From assembly GCA_004377275.1 (NCBI GenBank), contig SOIC01000025.1, positions 1 to 13,092 of the forward strand: a DNA stretch of 13,092 bases, written 5' to 3'. Below the pieces are notes generated by a model. It ran no database searches, was not told where the DNA came from, and saw only the letters and a program-made list of their open reading frames with translations. Of the stretch, positions 6,954 through 13,092 are shown piece by piece; the stretch's first letter is position 1, and every line of letters begins with the position of its first letter. The stretch comes from Dehalococcoidia bacterium (GTDB lineage Bacteria; Chloroflexota; Dehalococcoidia; E44-bin15). Position numbers and translations under genes: made by a program.

Positions 6954-7205
6954 ATGGCAGTGAAGGCATTTGTGCTTATCGAGGTTGCTGCGGGTAAGAG
7001 CCAGGAGGTGGTCGCCGGCATCACTGCCCTTCAGCAGGAGAGGAAGGAGATACGTTCAGTAAACTCGGTTACCGGTCCCTATGACGTCATCGCTGTAGTC
7101 GAAGGGCCAGATGTGAATGCCATCGGCGACCTAGTGAACAAGAACATTCAATCAGTTCACGGCGTTGTGAGAACAGTAACCTGCCTCGCCATGAAGCTCG
7201 GCTAA
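6954..7205 (+). CDS. Stand-alone Lrp/AsnC-type ligand-binding (RAM/ACT-like) domain protein
   Basis: This 83-residue protein corresponds to the C-terminal effector-binding domain of Lrp/AsnC regulators with no DNA-binding HTH. Typical features are the opening strand AFVLIEV, a helix with GKSQEVVAGI, the conserved TGPYDVIAVVEG stretch (about 42-53) and the closing VVRTVTCLAM strand. Such solo RAM proteins oligomerise and can bind small ligands such as amino acids; their partners are generally unknown. The ATG at 6954 follows GGGAGGAGG and begins 38 bp after the thiolase stop, 68 bp before the first dehydrogenase gene. It therefore appears to be co-transcribed and may sense a pathway metabolite or bind a full-length Lrp paralogue encoded elsewhere. 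That role is inference. Confidence 0.82.
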   Translation: MAVKAFVLIEVAAGKSQEVVAGITALQQERKEIRSVNSVTGPYDVIAVVEGPDVNAIGDLVNKNIQSVHGVVRTVTCLAMKLG

Positions 7206-7273
7206 CCCCGCCGGGATGGGTGTTTGAGCTGGATGGCGTATAAAATAGCGGGAAACCCGAGAGGGGAGTAAAA

Positions 7274-8470
7274 ATGGACTTTAAACTTACCCCGGAGCAA
7301 GAGGCGCTTAAGAAGGAGTTCGAGGATTTCTTCGAGGTGGAGATGAAGCACGAGCCCGAGGACTGGGTATGGGGTCTGGAAGGCCTGTTCAGTGACGCTG
7401 GCTGGCCGTTCAATGTTTATATGGCCAAAAGGCTGGCGGAGAAGGGCTGGCTGGTACGGCCATGGCCAGAGGAATACGGCGGATGCAACGCCCCGATGAT
7501 AGAGCAGCTCATCTTCGGCGATGTGCTCGGGTACTATTGCGCACCGGGGGTCGACCCCCTAGGTGTGGGGATGATAGGTCCCACCATCCTAGCGGTGGGG
7601 ACTGAGGAACAGAAGAAGGAGCACCTGCCCCCCATCGCCAAGGCGGAGAGGTTCTGGTGCCAGGGTTGGAGCGAGCCCAACGCCGGCTCAGACCTGGCAT
7701 CGCTGACCACTAAGGCGGTGAAGGACGGCGATGACTGGATCCTGAACGGGCAGAAGTGCTGGAACACGGGCGCCCACCGCGCCGACTGGTGTTTCACCAT
7801 CGCCAGAACCAACCCGGAGGAGAGACGGAGCAAGGGCCTCACCTACTTCATACTGGACATGAAGAGCCCCGGGGTCTCCGTGGTGCCCATCGAGAGCATG
7901 GACGGCTCCAAGCACTTCAACGAGATATACTTCGACGACGTGCGCGTCCCGTCGAGGAATGTAATAGGCGAGGTGAATGGAGGCTGGGCCATCACCCAGG
8001 CAACCATGAACTACGAGCGCTCCAGCGTTGGGATTATGTCCGGCGCCAGTCGCGGATTGAACGAGCTGGTGCAGTACTGCAAGGAAACCAGTCTCAGGGG
8101 CAAACCCCTCTCCCAGAATCCACATGTGCGCCACCGGCTGGCCCAACTGGCCATCGATATCGAGGTGGGGCGCACCCTGTCCTACCGTGTCGGCTGGCTG
8201 CAGGAGAAGGAGGACATTATGGCGGCGGCTGCGGCGGCGTGTGGGGCCAAGGTCTACAGCACCGAGCTGTGGCAACGAGTCGCCTTTACCGGTATAGAGA
8301 TAATGGGCCTATACGGCACGGTGGCAAAAGGCTCGAAGTGGGCGGTGCTCAAGGGACAGTTTGAGGACCTCGCCCAGTCAACCCCCGGATATAAGCTCGG
8401 CGGCGGCACATCGGAGATTATGCGGAGTATCGTCGCCTGGGTTGGTCTGGGCCTGCCCAGGATAAAATGA
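7274..8470 (+). CDS. Acyl-CoA dehydrogenase, alpha-type (catalytic) subunit, pair 1
   Basis: This 398-residue FAD-dependent acyl-CoA dehydrogenase family protein would introduce a C2-C3 double bond into an acyl-CoA. The N-terminal helical domain is followed by CQGWSEPNAGSD (about 129-140), the middle beta domain (DGDDWILNGQKCWNTGAH, 151-168) and the C-terminal helical domain ending GGGTSEIMR. The Glu376 site of medium-chain dehydrogenase is Gly377. Glu248 in NYERSSV lies in the helix where isovaleryl-CoA dehydrogenase carries its base, and is the likely catalytic residue. The R-x-x-FG-x-x-I-x-x-FQ segment that binds the FAD adenine is not preserved (GKPLSQNPHVRH). That fits a subunit sharing its flavin site with a different partner, as in the mycobacterial FadE28/FadE29-type heterotetramers. 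The start is supported by GAGGGGAG upstream of the ATG. Confidence 0.9.
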   Translation: MDFKLTPEQEALKKEFEDFFEVEMKHEPEDWVWGLEGLFSDAGWPFNVYMAKRLAEKGWLVRPWPEEYGGCNAPMIEQLIFGDVLGYYCAPGVDPLGVGMIGPTILAVGTEEQKKEHLPPIAKAERFWCQGWSEPNAGSDLASLTTKAVKDGDDWILNGQKCWNTGAHRADWCFTIARTNPEERRSKGLTYFILDMKSPGVSVVPIESMDGSKHFNEIYFDDVRVPSRNVIGEVNGGWAITQATMNYERSSVGIMSGASRGLNELVQYCKETSLRGKPLSQNPHVRHRLAQLAIDIEVGRTLSYRVGWLQEKEDIMAAAAAACGAKVYSTELWQRVAFTGIEIMGLYGTVAKGSKWAVLKGQFEDLAQSTPGYKLGGGTSEIMRSIVAWVGLGLPRIK

Positions 8471-8550
8471 TTAAATAAAGTGGCTAAATCGCAGGGGCTT
8501 AATTAGAAATTGAAAGCCATCGCCTGAGCCAGTCCGGGACTGACCCAGGT

Positions 8551-8650
8551 TAAATTTTGAACAACATGAATTGCCAAATAGCATATGCCCTAAAAGATAA
8601 CCGGGCGAAATATCAAAAAGTTCCACAAAGTTCGAAAGAAGGAGCGAACC
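8551..8650 (+). repeat. Duplicated leader upstream of beta dehydrogenase 1
   Basis: This untranslated segment resembles 11014-11125 in order and wording. Both start TAAATTTT, have a GATAACCGGGCGA / AATAACAGGACGA element, then AGTTCCA-CAAAGTTCGAA and a GGAGCG ribosome binding site before the ATG. It is most simply a relic of duplication of the alpha-beta pair, but sequence kept outside the coding region could also be a shared regulatory or RNA-processing site. Confidence 0.55.
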
Positions 8651-9784
8651 ATGGATCTCGATTTCACTGAAGAGCAGGATATGCTGCGAAACTCGGCCCG
8701 TGATTTCCTGTCCACCGAGTGCGACAAGGCGATGGTGCGCCAGATCGAGGAGAGCGAGGAGGGATACTCGCCAGAGATATGGCGCAAGATGGCGGAGCTG
8801 GGTTGGCAGGGGCTGCTGATACCGGAGGAATACGACGGCATGGGTATGGGTCTCATGGACCTGGTGGTCATCTTCGAGGAGATAGGGCGCAACATACTGC
8901 CCAGCCCGTTCCTGGTCACGGTAGCGCTGGGAACCCCTCCCATAGTGGAGGGGGGAAGCGAGGAGCAGAAGAAAGAGATACTGCCCAGGGTTTCCAGCGG
9001 AGAGGCGATACTGACACTGGCGCTCACCGAGCCCAGCGCTGGCTATACCGCCGACTGCGTGGAGCTTAAGGCAGACGCCCAGGGCGACAGCTTCGTGCTC
9101 AACGGCACCAAGCTGTTCGTCGAGTTCGCCAGCGCCTCTGACTACATGGTAGTAGTCGCCAGGACCAAGAGCGGCGGAGACCCTGAGAACGGCATCACCC
9201 TGCTCTTGGTGGACTCCAAAAGCCCCGGCATCAAGATAGAGCCATTCGCCACCACCGGCATGGACAAGCAGTGCGAGGTGGTATTCGACAACGTCAGCGT
9301 TCCCAAGGGCAACATTATCGGGGAGCTGGACAAGGGCTGGCCCATCATGGCCAAGACTCTGGAGAAGGCGACCGTGGCCAAGTGTGCCGAGATGGTCGGT
9401 GGTATGCAAGCGGTATTGGACATGAGCGTAGCCTACGCCAAGGAGCGGGTGCAGTACGGTCGGCCCATCGGCTCCTTCCAGGCAATACAGCACATGCTTG
9501 CCGATATGTACTTAAGGGTAGAAACTTCGAAAAACATCCTTTATCAGGCTGCCTGGATGGTCTCCGAAGGGCTGCCGGCTGCCGAAAAGGTGGCCATCGC
9601 CAAGGGATGGTGTAATGAGGCCTATAAGAAAGTCACCGAGGACGGGGTGGAGGTCCACGGGGCCATCGGCACCACCAGGGACCACGATATGGGTCTATAT
9701 TATAGGAGGTCAAAGGCGGCCGAACCCACCTTCGGCGATACCGAGTCCCAAAGGGAGCTGGTCGCCCAGCAACTGGGGCTTTAG
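8651..9784 (+). CDS. Acyl-CoA dehydrogenase, beta-type (non-catalytic) subunit, pair 1
   Basis: This 377-residue acyl-CoA dehydrogenase family protein shows helical N-domain (MDLDFTEEQDMLRNSARDFL), LTEPSAGY (126-132), NGTKLFVEFA (151-160) and a canonical FAD-adenine motif RVQYGRPIGSFQAIQH (266-281). Neither known catalytic Glu position is occupied: the medium-chain site is Gly362 (FGDTESQ), and the isovaleryl-type helix position aligns with Ala240 by counting from MQAVLD. It should therefore be inactive alone and serve as the flavin-binding half of an alpha-beta enzyme with the 7274-8470 product. It is shorter than usual at the N-terminal half, as in steroid-type FadE beta chains. AAGGAG at 8638-8643 supports the ATG. 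The 180-bp gap from the alpha gene contains the duplicated leader. Confidence 0.88.
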   Translation: MDLDFTEEQDMLRNSARDFLSTECDKAMVRQIEESEEGYSPEIWRKMAELGWQGLLIPEEYDGMGMGLMDLVVIFEEIGRNILPSPFLVTVALGTPPIVEGGSEEQKKEILPRVSSGEAILTLALTEPSAGYTADCVELKADAQGDSFVLNGTKLFVEFASASDYMVVVARTKSGGDPENGITLLLVDSKSPGIKIEPFATTGMDKQCEVVFDNVSVPKGNIIGELDKGWPIMAKTLEKATVAKCAEMVGGMQAVLDMSVAYAKERVQYGRPIGSFQAIQHMLADMYLRVETSKNILYQAAWMVSEGLPAAEKVAIAKGWCNEAYKKVTEDGVEVHGAIGTTRDHDMGLYYRRSKAAEPTFGDTESQRELVAQQLGL

Positions 9785-9834
9785 ACCTTAAATCGCTTTA
9801 ATACGCTTGATAGGTTAACAAGAGAGGTAAGAGG

Positions 9835-11016
9835 ATGGATTTCAGCTTTAGCCCGGATGAGGAGAAGTTTCGGCAGGAGGTGCATGACTTCGTCGCCCGG
9901 GAAGTGCCCCCTGGCCTGGAGACCGGGGTCGGCGGGTTTGTGGAGAGTGAAGATGAATGGCAGTTCGCCCGAGGGATGACCCAGAAACTGGCGGCCAAAG
10001 GGTGGCTGAGCATGGCCTGGCCCAAGGAGTACGGGGGACAGGATGCTCACATGAAGAGCGTCATCCTCAACGAGGAGATGAATTACCTGGGCGCTCCTGG
10101 CCTGGACTTCGGCGGGGTCGGCATGCTGGCTCCGGCCTTGATGGCCCACGGCACCGAGGAGCAGAAGAAGCGCTTTCTGCCCGGCATCGCCAGCGGGGAT
10201 GTACTGTGGTGTCAGGGCTGGAGCGAGCCCGGAGCCGGTTCCGACCTGCCCTCTCTGACTACCAGAGCGGTAGAGGATGGCGATGATTTCGTAATCAACG
10301 GGCAAAAGGTATGGACCAGCCATGCCCAGCATGCCAACTGGTGTTTCCTGCTGGTCAAAACCGATCCCGATGCGGAGCCAAAACACCGCGGTATCAGTTT
10401 CCTTCTGGTAGATTTCAAAGCCCCGGGCATTACCATAAGCCCCCTGATCACCATGGCTGACGAGCGCGCCTTCTCCGAGGTCTTCTATGATAATGTTAGG
10501 GTTCCCAAGGAGAACCTGGTGGGGGAGAAAAACAGAGGCTGGAGAGTGGCGATGACCGCCGCCGGCTTCGAGAGGTCGGGTATCTACCGCATTGCCCTCG
10601 CCCGGCGAAATGTCGACCGCCTGATCCAGTATGCCAAGGAGCCCCAGCCCGATGGGAGGGTTCCCGCCAAGGACCCGCTGGTGAGACAGAATCTGGCGGA
10701 TCTCTACGTAGAGGGAGAGATTTCCCGCATACTGGCCTACAGGGTAGCCTGGCAGCAGGCACAGGGTCTGCAGCCCGAGTGGGAGGCCTCGATGGCACGG
10801 CTCTTCGGCTGCGAATTCCAACAACATGTGGCCCACACCGGCATGGAGATCATGGGGCTCTATGGGCTGCTGAGAGAGAACTCTAAATGGGCCAACACCG
10901 AGTGCAAGATGGCGCGCCAGTCATTGCTGGCTGTCGGTGCCACCATAGCTGCGGGCACCTCAGAGGTTCAGCGGAATGCCATTGCCATGAGGGGGCTGGG
11001 CCTGCCCCGAGGCTAA
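9835..11016 (+). CDS. Acyl-CoA dehydrogenase, alpha-type (catalytic) subunit, pair 2
   Basis: This 393-residue protein has the same layout as the 7274-8470 alpha chain: CQGWSEPGAGSD (126-137), DGDDFVINGQKVWTSHAQH (148-166) and an end of AAGTSEVQRNAIAMRGLGLPRG. The medium-chain Glu site is Ala373, while Glu246 in GFERSGI sits at the isovaleryl-type catalytic position. The FAD-adenine motif is degenerate (GRVPAKDPLVRQ), as in pair 1. The N-terminal half differs noticeably from the first alpha chain, suggesting a different substrate. It starts 50 bp after the previous stop, with AGAGGTAAGAGG before the ATG, so the four dehydrogenase genes appear to form one transcript. Expected partner: the 11126-12262 product. 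Confidence 0.9.
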   Translation: MDFSFSPDEEKFRQEVHDFVAREVPPGLETGVGGFVESEDEWQFARGMTQKLAAKGWLSMAWPKEYGGQDAHMKSVILNEEMNYLGAPGLDFGGVGMLAPALMAHGTEEQKKRFLPGIASGDVLWCQGWSEPGAGSDLPSLTTRAVEDGDDFVINGQKVWTSHAQHANWCFLLVKTDPDAEPKHRGISFLLVDFKAPGITISPLITMADERAFSEVFYDNVRVPKENLVGEKNRGWRVAMTAAGFERSGIYRIALARRNVDRLIQYAKEPQPDGRVPAKDPLVRQNLADLYVEGEISRILAYRVAWQQAQGLQPEWEASMARLFGCEFQQHVAHTGMEIMGLYGLLRENSKWANTECKMARQSLLAVGATIAAGTSEVQRNAIAMRGLGLPRG

Positions 11017-11125
11017 ATTTTAAACTAACACCAATCAGTCAAATAACATTTGTCATAATAAATAACAGGACGAAAAATGGAGTAGTTCCAAAAAGTTCGA
11101 AAAATTCGAAAAAAAGGAGCGGATC
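11014..11125 (+). repeat. Duplicated leader upstream of beta dehydrogenase 2
   Basis: This is the counterpart of 8551-8650. It begins at the alpha-gene stop codon (TAAATTTT) and contains TTCGAA twice (11096-11101 and 11105-11110), where the first copy has it once. It ends with AAGGAG just before the ATG. See the entry at 8551 for the shared elements. Boundaries are approximate. Confidence 0.55.
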
Positions 11126-12262
11126 ATGGACCTAGGATTTAGTGAAGAACAGGAGATGCTGCGCAAGACAGCGCGTGATTTTCTGGAGACGGAATGCCCC
11201 ACCTCGCTGGTCAAGGAGATGGCCGAGGATGAGCAGGGCTATACTTCAGAGCTTTGGGGCAAGATGGCGGAATTGGGGTGGATGGGGCTGGCCCTCCCCG
11301 AGGAACACGACGGCATGGGGATGAGCTTCCTTGATCTGGCGGTGCTCCTTGAGGAGATGGGGCGCGCCTGCCTCCCCGGTCCCTTCTTCTCCACGGTGGT
11401 GCTCGGGGGGCTCACCATCCTTGAGGCGGGAAATGAGGAGCAGAAAAAGGAGTTCCTGCCCAAAATAGCCGCCGGGGAGGCTATCCTCACCATGGCCCTG
11501 ACCGAGCCCAGCGCCAGCTATGACCCGGCCTCTATCACGGTTAAAGCGGTTCCCGATAAGGATGACTATGTAATCAGTGGCACCAAGCTGTTTGTGGAGA
11601 ATGCCCATATCGCCGACTATCTGATTTGCGTTACCAGGACCAAGGATGGCGCGGGCAAGGGTGAAGATGGGATCACCCTGTTCCTGGTGGATGGGAAAAG
11701 CCCCGGGATCACCACCACGCTGTTAAAGACCATAGCCGGCGATAAGCAATGCGAGATTACCTTCGATAATGTCCGAGTGCCCCAGAAGAACATGCTTGGC
11801 GAGCGGGATAAGGGCTGGCCTGTGGTGGCGAAGATATTGCAGAAGGCCACGGTGGCCAAATGCGCCGAGATGATCGGTGGGGCGCAAGCGGCACTGGATA
11901 TGAGCGTTGCCTATGCCAAGGAGCGGATCCAGTTTGGCCGACCCATCGGCAGCTTTCAAGCGATCCAGCACCACTGTGCCAATATGGTGACCGATGTGGA
12001 TGGCTCGCGGTTCATCACCTATCAGGCCGCCTGGAAGGTCTCGGAGGGGCTGCCCGCCGTCATGGAGGTCTCCATGGCAAAGGCCTGGGTGAGCGAGGCC
12101 TACCGTCGCGTCACCCAGCTAGGGCACCAGATCCACGGGGGCATTGGCTTCTGCATGGACCACGATATGCCCCTCTACTTCAAGCGGGCCAAGGCGGCGG
12201 AACCGACTTTCGGCAGTGCCGATTGGCACCGGGAGATTGTGGCCAGGGAGCTGGGGCTTTAA
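11126..12262 (+). CDS. Acyl-CoA dehydrogenase, beta-type (non-catalytic) subunit, pair 2
   Basis: This 378-residue paralogue of the 8651-9784 beta chain is visibly closer to it than the two alpha chains are to each other (15 of the first 20 residues identical). It keeps LTEPSASY (126-132), SGTKLFVENA (151-160) and the FAD-adenine motif RIQFGRPIGSFQAIQH (267-282). Both catalytic Glu positions are again non-acidic: Gly363 in FGSADWH and Ala241 in the helix before KCAEMIGG. It is inferred to pair with the 9835-11016 alpha chain. Cross-pairing with the other alpha chain is conceivable given the close similarity of the two beta chains. AAGGAG eight bases upstream supports the ATG. It is probably the last gene of the operon, because hairpin-rich DNA follows. 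Confidence 0.88.
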   Translation: MDLGFSEEQEMLRKTARDFLETECPTSLVKEMAEDEQGYTSELWGKMAELGWMGLALPEEHDGMGMSFLDLAVLLEEMGRACLPGPFFSTVVLGGLTILEAGNEEQKKEFLPKIAAGEAILTMALTEPSASYDPASITVKAVPDKDDYVISGTKLFVENAHIADYLICVTRTKDGAGKGEDGITLFLVDGKSPGITTTLLKTIAGDKQCEITFDNVRVPQKNMLGERDKGWPVVAKILQKATVAKCAEMIGGAQAALDMSVAYAKERIQFGRPIGSFQAIQHHCANMVTDVDGSRFITYQAAWKVSEGLPAVMEVSMAKAWVSEAYRRVTQLGHQIHGGIGFCMDHDMPLYFKRAKAAEPTFGSADWHREIVARELGL

Positions 12263-12307
12263 TAGAGCGTTCAGCGTTTTAAACGTTTAATATGTGTTCA
12301 TGGTTAG

Positions 12308-12352
12308 GTTGGAGCATCCGCTCCAACAACGCCTAGAGCCGATGCTCTAGGC
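12308..12352. repeat. Twin hairpins in REPIN-like inverted arrangement
   Basis: Two perfect hairpins stand side by side: 12308-12327 (GTTGGAG, loop CATCCG) and 12331-12352 (GCCTAGAG, loop CCGATG). The reverse complement of the second core (GAGCATCGGCTC) nearly equals the first core (GAGCATCCGCTC). The pair therefore looks like two REP units in opposite orientation. Lying about 45 bp after the last dehydrogenase stop, it may also end or stabilise that transcript, although no T-tract follows. Confidence 0.5.
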
Positions 12353-12392
12353 TACCCAATGTTGTGAGGAGACAGACAGTTCCAAGGGGAGT

Positions 12393-12411
12393 CCCCCGAT
12401 ATAATCGGGGG
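12393..12411. repeat. Perfect hairpin (8-bp stem)
   Basis: CCCCCGAT and ATCGGGGG are separated by ATA. The hairpin is preceded by a GGGGAGTC element that recalls the GGAGTCC starts of repeats A and B at 647 and 803, so it may be a truncated relative of that family. It has no coding content. Confidence 0.45.
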
Positions 12412-12436
12412 CAGAAGTCCATATTCTTCATTGCCA

Positions 12437-12511
12437 CTTCGACATGCTCAGGGCGAACGGACTGGACTCCATTGGCAGGGGTCTGGGGTGATGCTGAAAT
12501 AAGTTCAGCAT
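12437..12511. repeat. Short interspersed repeat fragments with hairpin
   Basis: A CTTCGACATGCTCAGGGCG unit at 12437-12460 is followed by a perfect hairpin at 12491-12511 (ATGCTGAA, loop ATAAG, TTCAGCAT). Both resemble short palindromic repeats that are common in intergenic DNA of uncultured bacteria; that comparison is from memory. With the hairpins at 12308-12411 they fill the 12263-12552 spacer, and no gene is supported there. Confidence 0.4.
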
Positions 12512-12552
12512 GACAACGTGGGTATACCCTGGGGTAGGGGTCTGGGGGTGAG

Positions 12553-12897
12553 GTGAATAAAGACTGTATCTTTTGCCGCATCATAAGTGGCGAGTTCCAG
12601 AGCGACATCCTATATCAGGATGATGAGGTCATCGCCCTTCGCGACATCAACCCCAAGGCGCCAACCCATATCCTCATCATGCCCAAAGCCCACATCCCCT
12701 CGCTTGCCGAGATCACTATGGACCACCAGACACTCATGGGACACCTGGTCCGTGTGGCCGGTGAGCTAGCAAAGAGTGAAGGGATCGCCGCGCGCGGCTA
12801 TCGGCTGGTGATAAACTCAGGCCCCGATTCCGGCCAGGAAGTGCCCCACCTCCACCTTCACCTCCTCGGCGGCCGCCAGTTGGGAAAGCTGGGCTAG
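12553..12897 (+). CDS. HIT-family (histidine triad) nucleotide hydrolase
   Basis: This 114-residue protein matches the HINT branch of the HIT superfamily, which hydrolyses phosphoramidate or ester bonds on purine nucleotides such as AMP-lysine or AMP-NH2. It opens with CIFCRIISGEF (5-15), has ALRDINPKAPTHILIMPKAHI (28-48) and ends with the triad H99-L-H101-L-H103-L-L-G-G, in which the middle His is the usual nucleophile. Cys5 and Cys8 with His residues may bind structural zinc, as in several bacterial relatives. The start is GTG at 12553 with GGGGGTGAG in front. Length and ends match the family, so it is intact. It is separated from the dehydrogenase operon by 290 bp of repeats and is probably unrelated to it. 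Confidence 0.92.
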   Translation: MNKDCIFCRIISGEFQSDILYQDDEVIALRDINPKAPTHILIMPKAHIPSLAEITMDHQTLMGHLVRVAGELAKSEGIAARGYRLVINSGPDSGQEVPHLHLHLLGGRQLGKLG

Positions 12898-13041
12898 CGT
12901 TTAAAGCAAACCACCCTGGGCAAACCCACCGTATTGGCCATCCATCAACCGTCCTTAACCAAGAGAGGTGTCCCCCTCTAGCAATAGTCTCTACAACCCA
13001 TGGAAGCAGGCATACACTCGTGGCGGGTCGGAAAGAGGTGA

Positions 13042-13065
13042 GATTGCTTCTCTTCGCTCGCAATC
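13042..13065. repeat. Short copy D of the GATTGCTTC palindromic repeat
   Basis: GATTGCTTCTCTTCGCTCGC continues into AATC, with GATTGC and GCAATC as 6-bp inverted ends. It is the minimal form of the unit seen at 700-733, 899-942 and 3769-3924, but lacks the ATGACA terminus (CAATCAGTCA here). Nothing else is seen in 12898-13092. Confidence 0.45.
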
Positions 13066-13092
13066 AGTCATGCCTGTTGCAACAAGCACCAC

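Noticed and set aside
8530..8542. CAGTC/GACTG hairpin after the first alpha dehydrogenase as a terminator
   Set aside because: The stem is only 5 bp with no T-tract, and the downstream beta gene needs co-expression with the alpha gene.
8471..9493. Long reverse-strand open frame (340 codons) opposite the first beta dehydrogenase
   Set aside because: It lies antisense to a convincing acyl-CoA dehydrogenase, its translation shows no recognisable family, and a similar antisense frame is seen opposite the second alpha dehydrogenase. It is a by-product of codon bias.
9781..10836. Long reverse-strand open frame (351 codons) opposite the second alpha dehydrogenase
   Set aside because: Same reasoning: low-complexity Gly/Leu-rich translation, no motif, full overlap with a well-supported gene.
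12333..12608. Reverse open frame of 91 codons across the repeat spacer and HIT start
   Set aside because: It runs through hairpins and into the antisense of the HIT gene; no homology features are visible.

Overview
The window reads as an accessory acyl-CoA catabolism locus from an uncultured bacterium. A Chloroflexota / Dehalococcoidia-like source is my best guess. It rests on moderately GC-rich DNA with frequent ATA and AGG codons, on interspersed GATTGCTTC...GCAATGACA palindromic repeats, and on the abundance of thiolase, HMG-CoA-synthase-like and acyl-CoA dehydrogenase genes. This is inference; no rRNA or other firm phylogenetic marker is present.

Layout. The left edge (1-588, minus strand) is the N-terminal part of rsmG, a 16S rRNA methyltransferase. 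A 475-bp repeat-rich divergent spacer follows, with a plausible promoter near 996-1025. Two paralogous two-gene cassettes come next on the plus strand. Each encodes an HMG-CoA-synthase-like domain fused to a DUF35 zinc ribbon/OB-fold (1064-2482 and 4157-5608), followed by an SCP2-type thiolase (2495-3688 and 5728-6915). A 468-bp spacer with another copy of the palindromic repeat and a second candidate promoter separates the cassettes. Then come a stand-alone Lrp/AsnC ligand-binding domain (6954-7205) and four acyl-CoA dehydrogenase genes in two alpha-beta pairs (7274-8470 with 8651-9784; 9835-11016 with 11126-12262). A hairpin-rich spacer leads to a HIT-family hydrolase (12553-12897), and the right edge carries one more short palindrome.

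How the genes could work together. The dehydrogenase pairs look like the heterotetrameric alpha2beta2 enzymes known from actinobacterial steroid side-chain degradation: a candidate catalytic Glu is seen only in the first member of each pair, and a well-formed FAD-site motif only in the second. The thiolases keep the Cys, HDCF and GHP residues of SCP2-thiolases. The HMG-CoA-synthase-like partners appear to have lost the Glu-Cys-His triad, so they may act as an acyl-CoA-binding scaffold with their DUF35 domain. That recalls the archaeal acetoacetyl-CoA thiolase/HMGCS/DUF35 complex and the BbsAB thiolase of anaerobic toluene degradation. The locus would carry the dehydrogenation and C-C cleavage (or condensation) steps for bulky, branched or cyclic acyl-CoAs. 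No hydratase, hydroxyacyl-CoA dehydrogenase or CoA ligase lies in the window, so the pathway is incomplete here and the substrate cannot be read from the sequence.

The whole block is built by duplication: thiolase cassette twice, dehydrogenase pair twice, and even the untranslated leader in front of each beta dehydrogenase gene is recognisably duplicated.
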